Below, piece by piece: positions 7,906 through 15,048 of a stretch of 48,235 nucleotides of DNA; position 1 is the stretch's first letter; every line of letters begins with the position of its first letter. This stretch comes from Actinomycetes bacterium (lineage in GTDB: Bacteria; Actinomycetota; Thermoleophilia; RBG-16-64-13). The stretch is taken from the NCBI GenBank assembly GCA_024637095.1, contig JAGXFV010000013.1:1-48235 (forward strand). The letters run 5' to 3'. The position numbers and the translations under genes are program-made. The notes under the pieces were generated by a model. That model searched no databases, was not told the origin of the DNA, and saw only the letters and a program-made list of their open reading frames with translations.

Positions 7906-8823
7906 ATGACCGGCGGCGAAATTCTCCTGCGAAGCGTCGGCGTCCTCGTGGCACTCGTGCTCGGCGCGACCCTAACCTGGAGATTGGAGCCCCGCGTGCT
8001 CGAGTCGGCAGGGGTCACCGAGTTGGGGCCCGCTGCCGGCACCCATCCCCAGGGCCCGATCGGCCTCGCGCCCAACCCCGACGTCTGGCTCTATCCTGCC
8101 GGCCCCATCGTGGCCGTGTTGGGCGTGCTCTTCGGCGCCGTGGTCATTCCGCTGGGCCCCGACCTCGTGGGGCAGGACCTGGGTATCGGCGTCTTTTACT
8201 TCATTGTGGTCATCGACTTCGTAGTTTTGGGGCTCAGCCTGGGCGGCTGGGGTGCAAACGTCCGCAACGCGGCAGAGGTCTACTACCGGGCGGTGGCGCA
8301 GCTGGTTTCCTACGTCGTCCCGCTGGGCCTGGCCTACATCGGGGCCATCATGATGGCGGGCTCACTCTCGACGATCGCCATCGCCCAAGCGCAGGAGGGG
8401 CTTTGGTTCGTGGTGCTGCAGCCTCTGGGCTTTGCCCTCTACCTAGTCACGGGAGCAATGCAGGCCTATCGACCACCGTTTGTCGAGCCCTTCTCCCGCC
8501 ACATCGAACACGGTGTCTACGGCTCCTCCGCGGGGTGGCAGGCGCTGCTCTGGCGCCTCTCCATGTCCGGGGTGCTCCTGCTCGTGGCCGCGATGGGGTC
8601 GGTCCTCTACCTGGGTGGCTGGAACGGGCCGCTGTTGCCCGATCCCTTGTGGATGATCCTCAAGACTCTAGCCCTGATGGTCCTCATGCTTTGGCTGGGC
8701 GCCCGCTTTCGGCCTCTGTCGACGGCCGAGATGTTGGCCCTCTCCTGGAAGGTGCTCACGCCGGTAGGCCTCGCCAACGTGCTGCTGGTCGGCGGCCTGA
8801 TCCTGCTCGGCGCGGGGCCGTGA
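7906..8823 (+). CDS. nuoH: NuoH-like complex I subunit (divergent quinone-site region)
   Basis: A 305-residue polytopic protein, slightly shorter than usual NuoH (about 325-340). Family features in the core and C-terminus are GGWGANVRNAAEVYYRAVAQ near 113-132, VVLQPLGFALYLV near 169 and MILKTLALMVLMLWLGARFR followed by LSWKVLTPVGLANVLL. The loop after helix 1 (residues 28-64) lacks the expected GPNRVGP and ADxxKLxxKE motifs that shape the quinone chamber. The loop at 186-210 reads AYRPPFVEPFSRHIEHG in place of the usual NRAPFDLPEAESELVAGY. The start is the ATG at 7906; a longer in-frame start would intrude into nuoA. Assignment is sound, but function in quinone binding is doubtful. Confidence 0.82.
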   Translation: MTGGEILLRSVGVLVALVLGATLTWRLEPRVLESAGVTELGPAAGTHPQGPIGLAPNPDVWLYPAGPIVAVLGVLFGAVVIPLGPDLVGQDLGIGVFYFIVVIDFVVLGLSLGGWGANVRNAAEVYYRAVAQLVSYVVPLGLAYIGAIMMAGSLSTIAIAQAQEGLWFVVLQPLGFALYLVTGAMQAYRPPFVEPFSRHIEHGVYGSSAGWQALLWRLSMSGVLLLVAAMGSVLYLGGWNGPLLPDPLWMILKTLALMVLMLWLGARFRPLSTAEMLALSWKVLTPVGLANVLLVGGLILLGAGP

Positions 8824-8836
8824 GGGGGGTGGTCAA

Positions 8837-9646
8837 ATGAGTCTCGGAGAAATGGCTGAATGGTTCGCCTTCCTGGTGCTCGCTCTGATCTCCCTGGCCG
8901 GGGCCCTGGGAATGGCCACCACCATGAGCATGTTCCGCAGCGGCATCTTCCTGATGGCCTCGTTCATCGGCGTCGCGGGACTCTTCATCCTGCTCTCCGC
9001 CGATCTGCTCGGCCTGCTGCAGATCATGATGTACATCGGCGGAATGCTGGTAATGATCCTTTTCATGGTGCTCTTCTCCATGGACCCGGGCGGGGCGATG
9101 ATGGCCGACATGAAGATGTCGCTGGTCGAACGCTTCTTCAGTCTAGGGCTCTCCTCCGGCAAGAAAGACGATGGCGGCGGGGACATGGAGCACGGCGGCC
9201 ATGACGGCGGAGGCATGGAGCACGGCGGGGACGGCGGGGACGGCGGAGGCATGGAGCACGGCGGGGACGGCGGGGACGGCGGAGGCATGGACATGTCAAT
9301 GACCACCCCGGTCAAAGGCTGGGCCGCCCTCCTCGGACTGGCAAACGGAGCCTTGCTCACCGGGCTACTCCTGCTTCGCCCTGCCTGGCCCGAATCAACC
9401 GAGCAGCCAAATCCGGATTCGGCGGAACAGATCGGCAATCTGCTGATGGGCAAATACATGATGGCTTTCGAGGGTGCCGGTCTGCTCATCCTGATCGGGA
9501 TCTTCGGCGCCGTACTCATCGGGCGGACCTCGCGCTACCCCGACGATCGCTCGCGGACGGCTTATGTGACTGTGGACGCTCCTCCCCCCGAAGTCGAAGA
9601 ATCGGCCGGCGATGTGGTCGCCAGAGATTCCAAGGAGGGGGACTGA
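8837..9646 (+). CDS. nuoJ: NuoJ-like complex I subunit with Gly/Asp/Met/His-rich insertion
   Basis: A 269-residue protein, longer than the usual 165-210. The N-terminal half is canonical: FLMASFIGVAGLFILLSADL and LQIMMYIGGMLVMILFMVLF, the helix that carries the pi-bulge and flexes during coupling in complex I. Residues 112-155 then form an insertion of repeated GGGMEHGGDGGD units, with MDMSM at its end. Two more hydrophobic segments (about 161-182 and 206-228) and a polar acidic tail follow. Met/His/Asp-rich loops of this kind are seen in copper or other metal-handling proteins; metal binding here is inference. The ATG at 8837 follows GGGGGGTGG, 13 bp after nuoH. Confidence 0.88.
   Translation: MSLGEMAEWFAFLVLALISLAGALGMATTMSMFRSGIFLMASFIGVAGLFILLSADLLGLLQIMMYIGGMLVMILFMVLFSMDPGGAMMADMKMSLVERFFSLGLSSGKKDDGGGDMEHGGHDGGGMEHGGDGGDGGGMEHGGDGGDGGGMDMSMTTPVKGWAALLGLANGALLTGLLLLRPAWPESTEQPNPDSAEQIGNLLMGKYMMAFEGAGLLILIGIFGAVLIGRTSRYPDDRSRTAYVTVDAPPPEVEESAGDVVARDSKEGD
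9209..9280 (+). repeat. Perfect 36-bp tandem repeat inside nuoJ
   Basis: Two identical 36-bp copies lie at 9209-9244 and 9245-9280, and a partial third copy starts at 9281 and diverges after about 10 bases. An incomplete related copy precedes them (around 9185-9208). Each unit encodes 12 residues rich in Gly and Asp with one Met-Glu-His. Because the unit is a multiple of three, copy-number changes would lengthen or shorten the loop without breaking nuoJ. Confidence 0.9.
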
Positions 9647-9647
9647 A

Positions 9648-9959
9648 GTGGCCGTACCGCTGACCGCCTACCTCGTGGTGGCGGCCCTCCTGTTCGCCAT
9701 CGGGGTCTACGCCGTCATCGCTCAACGCTCCGCGGTCATGATCCTGATGGGAATCGAGGTGCTGCTCAACGCGATCGGCCTCAACCTCATCGCCTTCTGG
9801 CGCTTCGTGAACCCGGGCGACTACTCCGCCCAGATCTTCGCCATCATCATCATCACAGTCGGAGCCGTTGAGATGGGAATCGGCCTCGCCATCATGCTGC
9901 TGCTCTACCGCAACCGGAGTTCGGTACAGGTGGATGATTATGCGGAGCTGCGGGGATGA
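9648..9959 (+). CDS. nuoK: NuoK-like complex I subunit
   Basis: A 103-residue, three-helix membrane protein of normal family length. It keeps the two membrane-embedded glutamates that carry protons in NuoK/ND4L: LMGIEVLLNAIGLNLIAFW and TVGAVEMGIGLAIMLLLYRN. The C-terminus SVQVDDYAELRG is also typical. The start is the GTG at 9648, placed 7 nt after AAGGAGGGGG; a longer frame from 9612 would overlap nuoJ and lacks a ribosome-binding site. Its stop overlaps the nuoL ATG by ATGA. Confidence 0.95.
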   Translation: MAVPLTAYLVVAALLFAIGVYAVIAQRSAVMILMGIEVLLNAIGLNLIAFWRFVNPGDYSAQIFAIIIITVGAVEMGIGLAIMLLLYRNRSSVQVDDYAELRG

Positions 9960-11941
9960 CCGCCGGCATCCAGAGCGCGCTGCTCCTGATGGTGCCCATC
10001 CTCCCCCTTGCGACGGCGGGCGGCTTGGCTCTGGCGGGGTTGTTTGCGCGGAGCGGCGATGGCAGGCTGAGGCGCTGGCCGGGTTGGGTCGCGCTCGCGT
10101 CCTCGGCGTTCTCGCTCGGCATCCTGCTCCTATTGTGGGGCCGGGAAATCGAAGTCTCCGGGGAATGGTTGGGCGTTTCCGGCCTTGCCGTCACCGTCGC
10201 CCTGGAGTCTACCGAGCTAACCTACTTCCTCGCCGTGCTCGTCGCCTCGATCTCCACACTCGTGATCCTCTACTCCATCAAATACATGGAAACCGAAGCC
10301 GGCGTCATCCGCTTCTTTGCCGAACTGGCTCTGTTCGTTGGCGCCATGCTCGCACTGGTTCTGGCCGGCTCCTGGATCGTGCTCTTTTCCGCCTGGGAGT
10401 TCGTGGGCTTGGCTTCGTTCCTGCTCATCGGTTTCTGGTATCGCGAGGCGGCGTCGCGCAGGGCGGCACAACGCGCCTTTCTCATGACGCGGGTCGCCGA
10501 CATGGGCTTGTTGCTCGCCTGGCTGCACGTGACCATGCGCCTGCACACGTCGCGGATCGACGCCTTCCTCGGTTCCCTGGGGACGCCCGCCTTCACCGAG
10601 GCAGAGCTGCTCATCCTGGCCCTGCTTTTCCTGCTGGCCGTTGTGGGTAAGAGCGCTCAACTCCCCCTCACCGCTTGGCTCCCCGCGGCCATGGCCGGGC
10701 CCACGCCCGTCTCGGCCTTGATCCACTCGGCCACGATGGTTGCCGCGGGAGTCTTTCTGCTGCTGCGGCTCTTCCCGCTGTACGAGGCCTCACCGTGGGC
10801 GCTCACGCTCGTCCTCTGGCTGGGACTAGCCGGTGCCGTGGTTGCCGCAATCGTCGCCACCGGCCAGAACGATCTCAAGAGACTGCTGGCCTGGTCCACT
10901 ATCTCTCAGTTGGGTGAGATGGTCTTCGCCATTGGCCTCGGCGCCCCGCTGGCGGGCGCCTACCACCTGGCCACCCACTCCGTCTTCAAGTCGACCCTGT
11001 TTCTCACGGCGGGAGCGGTAGATCACGGTGCGGGGACCCGCGACCTCAGTCAGCTCGGCGGGCTTCGCCGTTCCATGCCCCTGACCGCCGCCGTCTTCGG
11101 ACTGGCGGCGCTGGCCCTGGCCGGCGTGCCGCCGCTCTCGGGCTTCTGGAGCGAGGATCTGATCGTCGCCGCGGCGGCCGCCAAGCATCCCGCGCTGGGG
11201 CTCGTCTCCGTGGGCCTGGTCCTCCTGGCCGGCCTATACATCGGCCGTGCGGGCGTCGCCACCTTCCTCGGAACCAGGCGAAGCCCGCCCCCCCAGGAAG
11301 GTGCCGGCCCCAAGGACCCCGGGGGGAGCATGATGCTTGCCATGTTACTGGGAGGCGCCGCTGCGGCCCTGACGGGCCTGCTACTACATCCCGCCGTGGA
11401 GGGACTATTGCCTTTTGCCAAAGAGTCCGGTGCCGGAGCTGCCTGGCGCATAGCCGCCGGGATAGCCGGACTCGTCGGTTTGTTGGCGGCCTGGTTGCTG
11501 GTCCGCTCCAAGGGCACGGCCTCTCTCTTCGAACCGCTGCCCCGTCTCCTGGAGCGTGCCTTGGAAGCCGTGCCCGAGTTGGGCATGCGCACTGCCGAGG
11601 CCTCGTCTTTTCCCCTCCCGCGCTTTGAAGCCGCGCTGGACGGCGGAGCTCAGGCGGCGCGTGGATTGGTCCTCGCACTCACCGGGGGCGCCCAGAGAAG
11701 CGAGGCGTTTCTCGATGGCGTGGCTCTGGCCGGCGTCCGCGCCGTCGAAGGGGTCACCGAATTGACCGAGAGAACGGAATCCCGCGTCTTCGGGCGGGGC
11801 GGCGACCGCGCCGCCGAACTCCTCTCCCTGGCGGGAGCCCGTCTCCGGCCCGCCCAGACCGGGCGAGTCTACCTGTACACCCTCGGCTTGTTCCTCTGGA
11901 CCTTTGGTACAGCCGTGGTAAGCCTGCTCTTCTGGAGGTGA
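9956..11941 (+). CDS. nuoL: NuoL-like complex I antiporter subunit
   Basis: A 661-residue, roughly sixteen-helix protein, the distal Mrp-type antiporter subunit of complex I. The conserved charged residues are present: SAWEFVGLASFLLIGFWY holds the glutamate, VGKSAQLPLTAWLPAAMAGP the lysine and VSALIHSATMVAAGVFLL the histidine. KSTLFLTAGAVDHG and a C-terminal helix ending LFLWTFGTAVVSLLFW follow, with a long amphipathic stretch before it as in the lateral helix of NuoL. Start ATG overlaps nuoK and the stop overlaps the nuoM GTG, so translation is coupled through the operon. Confidence 0.95.
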   Translation: MTAGIQSALLLMVPILPLATAGGLALAGLFARSGDGRLRRWPGWVALASSAFSLGILLLLWGREIEVSGEWLGVSGLAVTVALESTELTYFLAVLVASISTLVILYSIKYMETEAGVIRFFAELALFVGAMLALVLAGSWIVLFSAWEFVGLASFLLIGFWYREAASRRAAQRAFLMTRVADMGLLLAWLHVTMRLHTSRIDAFLGSLGTPAFTEAELLILALLFLLAVVGKSAQLPLTAWLPAAMAGPTPVSALIHSATMVAAGVFLLLRLFPLYEASPWALTLVLWLGLAGAVVAAIVATGQNDLKRLLAWSTISQLGEMVFAIGLGAPLAGAYHLATHSVFKSTLFLTAGAVDHGAGTRDLSQLGGLRRSMPLTAAVFGLAALALAGVPPLSGFWSEDLIVAAAAAKHPALGLVSVGLVLLAGLYIGRAGVATFLGTRRSPPPQEGAGPKDPGGSMMLAMLLGGAAAALTGLLLHPAVEGLLPFAKESGAGAAWRIAAGIAGLVGLLAAWLLVRSKGTASLFEPLPRLLERALEAVPELGMRTAEASSFPLPRFEAALDGGAQAARGLVLALTGGAQRSEAFLDGVALAGVRAVEGVTELTERTESRVFGRGGDRAAELLSLAGARLRPAQTGRVYLYTLGLFLWTFGTAVVSLLFWR

Positions 11942-13416
11942 GCCGGTTGCTCTCTCTCGTCATATTCTTTCCCTTGGCCGCCGGACTCGTATTGCTCGTG
12001 CTGCCCGCCTCACGCCCCCGCCTCGTCCGCTGGGTTGCGCTGCTGGCGGCCGTCACCGAACTCGCGCTCACCCTGGTGCTCTTGGCCGGCTTCAACGCTA
12101 ACGGCGGCCTTCAGTGGGAAACCGACGTCGATTGGATCCCTTCGCTGGGCGCCGGCTACAGCATCGGCGTGACCGGGATCTCCCTGCCCCTGATCATCCT
12201 GACCGCCCTCTTGACCGCGGTCGCGATGGTGTACGTATTGCCGGAGCGGCAGCACACTCGGGGGCACGCCTTTTTGTTCCTGCTGATGACCACCGGTCTC
12301 ATCGGGGTCTTCGCCTCCCGCGACCTGCTGCTCTTTTACGCCTTCTTCGAAGTGGGGCTGGTACCGATGTACTTCATCATCGGGATCTGGGGCCACGAGA
12401 ACCGGCGGTACGCGGCGATAAAGTTCTTCCTCTACACGCGTGCGGGGAGCCTCGCCATGCTCCTCTCCTTCCTCGGCCTCTACTTATCGTCCAGCCCGCG
12501 CACCTTCAGTCTGGACGAGCTTGCGGCGCAGTCCCCCCTCTCCGGTACGGGAGCGGCTCTTGCCCTGCTCGGACTGGTGCTGGGCTTTGGTGTCAAGCTT
12601 CCGATCTTCCCGCTGCACAACTGGCTCCCTGACGCGCACGTGGAAGCCCCGACCGAGGGTAGTGTCCTGCTTGCCGGCGCGCAGTTGAAGATGGGCGCGT
12701 ACGGCTTCATCGTAGTAGTGCCGACGCTGCTGCCTCAGGCAACACGCGAGTACGCCCCCTGGCTGCTGGCAATCGCACTGATCACCTTGGTCTACGGCGC
12801 CCTCGCCGCCCTGGCCCAGTCCGACCTAAAGAGGCTGGTGGCCTACACCAGCGTCAACCACATGGGATACGTCATACTGGGATTGGCGGTCTGGGGCTTG
12901 GCCGACGACGGCGACGTACGCCGGCTGGCTCTCAACGGGGCGGCCGTACAGGCAGTCAGTCACGGTCTACTGACGGGCGGCCTTTTCTTGCTGGTCGGGA
13001 TGCTGCAGGCCCGCGGCCATACGCGCGAGATGAGCCGTTTCTCGGGTCTGCTGCAAGCCGCCCCTCGATACAGCTTTCTGCTAGCGGCGCTGGCATTTGG
13101 CTCGCTTGGCCTGCCGGGCTTCTCCGGTTTCGTAGCGGAGTTCCAGGTGCTGGGAGCCACTGTCAGCGAACAACTCTGGGCCGCCGCGGTCGTGGTGCTC
13201 GGCCTGGTGATCATGACGGCACTCTTCATTCTGGTGCTTGTGCGCATCGTGATGGGCGAGCTTTCCCTGCCGGAGCCGAACTTCCCCGATCTGGATGCTC
13301 GCGAGGCCATTGCGTCCGTGCCCCTCGTCGTGCTCTCCCTGGCGATCGGGGTGCTCCCCTTCCTGCTTCTTCGCTACATCGATCCAGTGAGTCAGCAACT
13401 CTCCACCCTCCCCTAG
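11938..13416 (+). CDS. nuoM: NuoM-like complex I antiporter subunit
   Basis: A 492-residue antiporter-like subunit with about fourteen transmembrane segments. The proton-path residues appear intact: LLFYAFFEVGLVPMYFIIGI carries the glutamate, FGVKLPIFPLHNWLPDAHVE the first lysine and LLAGAQLKMGAYGF the second. AQSDLKRLVAYTSVNHMGY and FVAEFQVLGA are further family signatures. The start is a GTG in a GTGA overlap with the nuoL stop. The nuoN gene follows after 7 bp. Confidence 0.95.
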   Translation: MSRLLSLVIFFPLAAGLVLLVLPASRPRLVRWVALLAAVTELALTLVLLAGFNANGGLQWETDVDWIPSLGAGYSIGVTGISLPLIILTALLTAVAMVYVLPERQHTRGHAFLFLLMTTGLIGVFASRDLLLFYAFFEVGLVPMYFIIGIWGHENRRYAAIKFFLYTRAGSLAMLLSFLGLYLSSSPRTFSLDELAAQSPLSGTGAALALLGLVLGFGVKLPIFPLHNWLPDAHVEAPTEGSVLLAGAQLKMGAYGFIVVVPTLLPQATREYAPWLLAIALITLVYGALAALAQSDLKRLVAYTSVNHMGYVILGLAVWGLADDGDVRRLALNGAAVQAVSHGLLTGGLFLLVGMLQARGHTREMSRFSGLLQAAPRYSFLLAALAFGSLGLPGFSGFVAEFQVLGATVSEQLWAAAVVVLGLVIMTALFILVLVRIVMGELSLPEPNFPDLDAREAIASVPLVVLSLAIGVLPFLLLRYIDPVSQQLSTLP

Positions 13417-13423
13417 CCTCCGA

Positions 13424-14887
13424 ATGCCCTCGGAAACCGCAAGTTGTCTCGACCTTTGGGCCATCTATCCGGAGTTGGTCTTGGCCGGCCTCGGTCTGCT
13501 GCTGGTCCCAGTCGCCGCCTTCACCCACGGCCGAGGGCGCTGGCGCTACCTTCCTGGGGGCCTGGCCTTCACCGGGATCGTAGCCGCCCTCGGTCTTACC
13601 GCCCGTATGCTCGACTGGGAGTCGCAGACGGTATTCTGCAACACCTACGCCCTCGACGGCTTCGCCCACGTCTTCAAGCTGCTGCTGCTTTCCGGCGCCG
13701 GCATCGCCTTACTGGCGATACTCGCCCAGTTCCGGGGACACAACCAACTGGCCCACGCCCCCATGGCCCTGCTCTTCGCCACGCTTGGCGGGATGGGCCT
13801 CAGTTCGGCTCTGGACCTCGGCCTCATCGTTCTCTTCCTCCAGATGCTGAGCCTCCCTTCTTATGTGCTCGTAACCCTGGTCAGGACCGACCGAGCAAGC
13901 AACGAGGCTGTGCTCAAGTACTTCATCTACGCTGCTGCCGCGCTTGCGGTGATGGCTTACGGCCTCACCTTCTTGTACGGCATGACCGGCAGTCTCGAGT
14001 TGGGCAGCATTGGAGCGGCACTGGCAGGAGATGGCGATCAGGTGTGGATCGTTCTGGCGCTCGGCCTGATCCTGATCGGTTACGCCTTCGAGATGACTCT
14101 GGTCCCCTTCCACTTCTGGGCTCCCGACGTCTACTCAGGTGCCCCCGCGGCCGTGAGCGGCTTCGTGTCCGTGGTGCCCAAGATCGCGGGCTTCGCCGGC
14201 TTTCTGCGTTTTGTGCTTTATGCCCTGCCCGACGGGACCGGCGGTTGGCCGATGCTCGTCACGCTGCTCGCCGCCCTGACCATGACAGCGGGAAACCTGG
14301 TCGCTCTCCGACAAACCCACCTCAAGCGCCTACTCGCATACTCGAGCATCGCCCAAGCGGGCTACATCCTGATACCGGTGGCGGTCGCCCACGAGGTGGC
14401 GGGAGCTATGAGCGCGGTGGGCTACTATCTGGCGGCCTACCTCCTGATGAATCTGGCTGCCTTCTCCGTGGCCTCGCTCTGGGAGCGCACCCGGGGGACC
14501 GACCGGCTGGCCTCGCTGGCCGGAATGGGGTTCCGCCAGCCTCTGCCGGCCCTGGTCCTCGCCCTCGCCCTGCTCTCACTCGCGGGGATCCCCCCGCTGG
14601 CCGGCTTCGCGGGCAAGGTCTTTCTGCTCGAGGTGGGTCTCGAAGGCGATCTCACCTGGCTCGTGCTCCTGGCCGCGGCCAACATGGTCCTGGCCCTCTA
14701 CTACTACGTCGGCGTGATCGCAAAGTTGTACCTGGAGCGCCCCGCGCCCAACGAGGAGCCGGCGAAGGCAGGGAGCGGCGTACTCTACGTGGCAACCTTC
14801 GGGATCAGCACGCTTGGCACGCTGATCCTCGGCGTCTTCCCCTCACTGGGATTGCAACTCACCGATCTATTGCGTCGGCTGGTCTGA
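13424..14887 (+). CDS. nuoN: NuoN-like complex I antiporter subunit with altered key residues
   Basis: A 487-residue, roughly fourteen-helix protein. Family features include VPFHFWAPDVYSGAP, ALRQTHLKRLLAYSSIAQAG and LSLAGIPPLAGFAGK. At the place of the conserved glutamate (E133 in E. coli, normally in a LELISLP-like context) it has Gln140 in FLQMLSLPSYVLV. At the place of the conserved lysine (K217 in E. coli, normally FKLSLVPFH) it has Glu223 in AFEMTLVPFHFW. The later lysine (VPKIAG, K253) is kept. It ends the membrane-arm operon; the next gene lies 161 bp downstream. No strong Shine-Dalgarno precedes the ATG, which suggests coupling to nuoM. Confidence 0.92.
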   Translation: MPSETASCLDLWAIYPELVLAGLGLLLVPVAAFTHGRGRWRYLPGGLAFTGIVAALGLTARMLDWESQTVFCNTYALDGFAHVFKLLLLSGAGIALLAILAQFRGHNQLAHAPMALLFATLGGMGLSSALDLGLIVLFLQMLSLPSYVLVTLVRTDRASNEAVLKYFIYAAAALAVMAYGLTFLYGMTGSLELGSIGAALAGDGDQVWIVLALGLILIGYAFEMTLVPFHFWAPDVYSGAPAAVSGFVSVVPKIAGFAGFLRFVLYALPDGTGGWPMLVTLLAALTMTAGNLVALRQTHLKRLLAYSSIAQAGYILIPVAVAHEVAGAMSAVGYYLAAYLLMNLAAFSVASLWERTRGTDRLASLAGMGFRQPLPALVLALALLSLAGIPPLAGFAGKVFLLEVGLEGDLTWLVLLAAANMVLALYYYVGVIAKLYLERPAPNEEPAKAGSGVLYVATFGISTLGTLILGVFPSLGLQLTDLLRRLV

Positions 14888-14985
14888 GCGGACATGCGTG
14901 GCGCAAGACTCCTCGATCGAATAGCGAGACGCGAGTGCCCAACCCGTTTGCCCCAGCCTGCAGAGTTTACCAGACAAGAACGGGG

Positions 14986-15015
14986 CTGATCGTCGGCGCT
15001 CTCGACCGTTACAAT
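14986..15015 (+). promoter_or_regulatory. Candidate promoter for the glcD-glcF pair
   Basis: A TACAAT box (15010-15015) matches the -10 consensus in five of six positions. Eighteen bases upstream is CTGATC (14986-14991), a weak -35. The box lies 34 nt before the glcD ATG. If real, glcDF can be transcribed apart from the nuo operon, although no clear terminator separates them. Confidence 0.35.
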
Positions 15016-15048
15016 GGATTGGCCCCTCAACCCACCGGAGGACTCAGT

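Noticed and set aside
9170-9301. Possible CRISPR array or mobile-element repeat
   Set aside because: The repeats are contiguous without spacers, in frame, and encode a Gly-rich loop of NuoJ.
13444-15048. Long open frame on the plus strand joined in frame to glcD
   Set aside because: The stretch before 15049 is an Arg/Pro-rich shadow of nuoN in another frame; glcD has its own ribosome-binding site and ATG.
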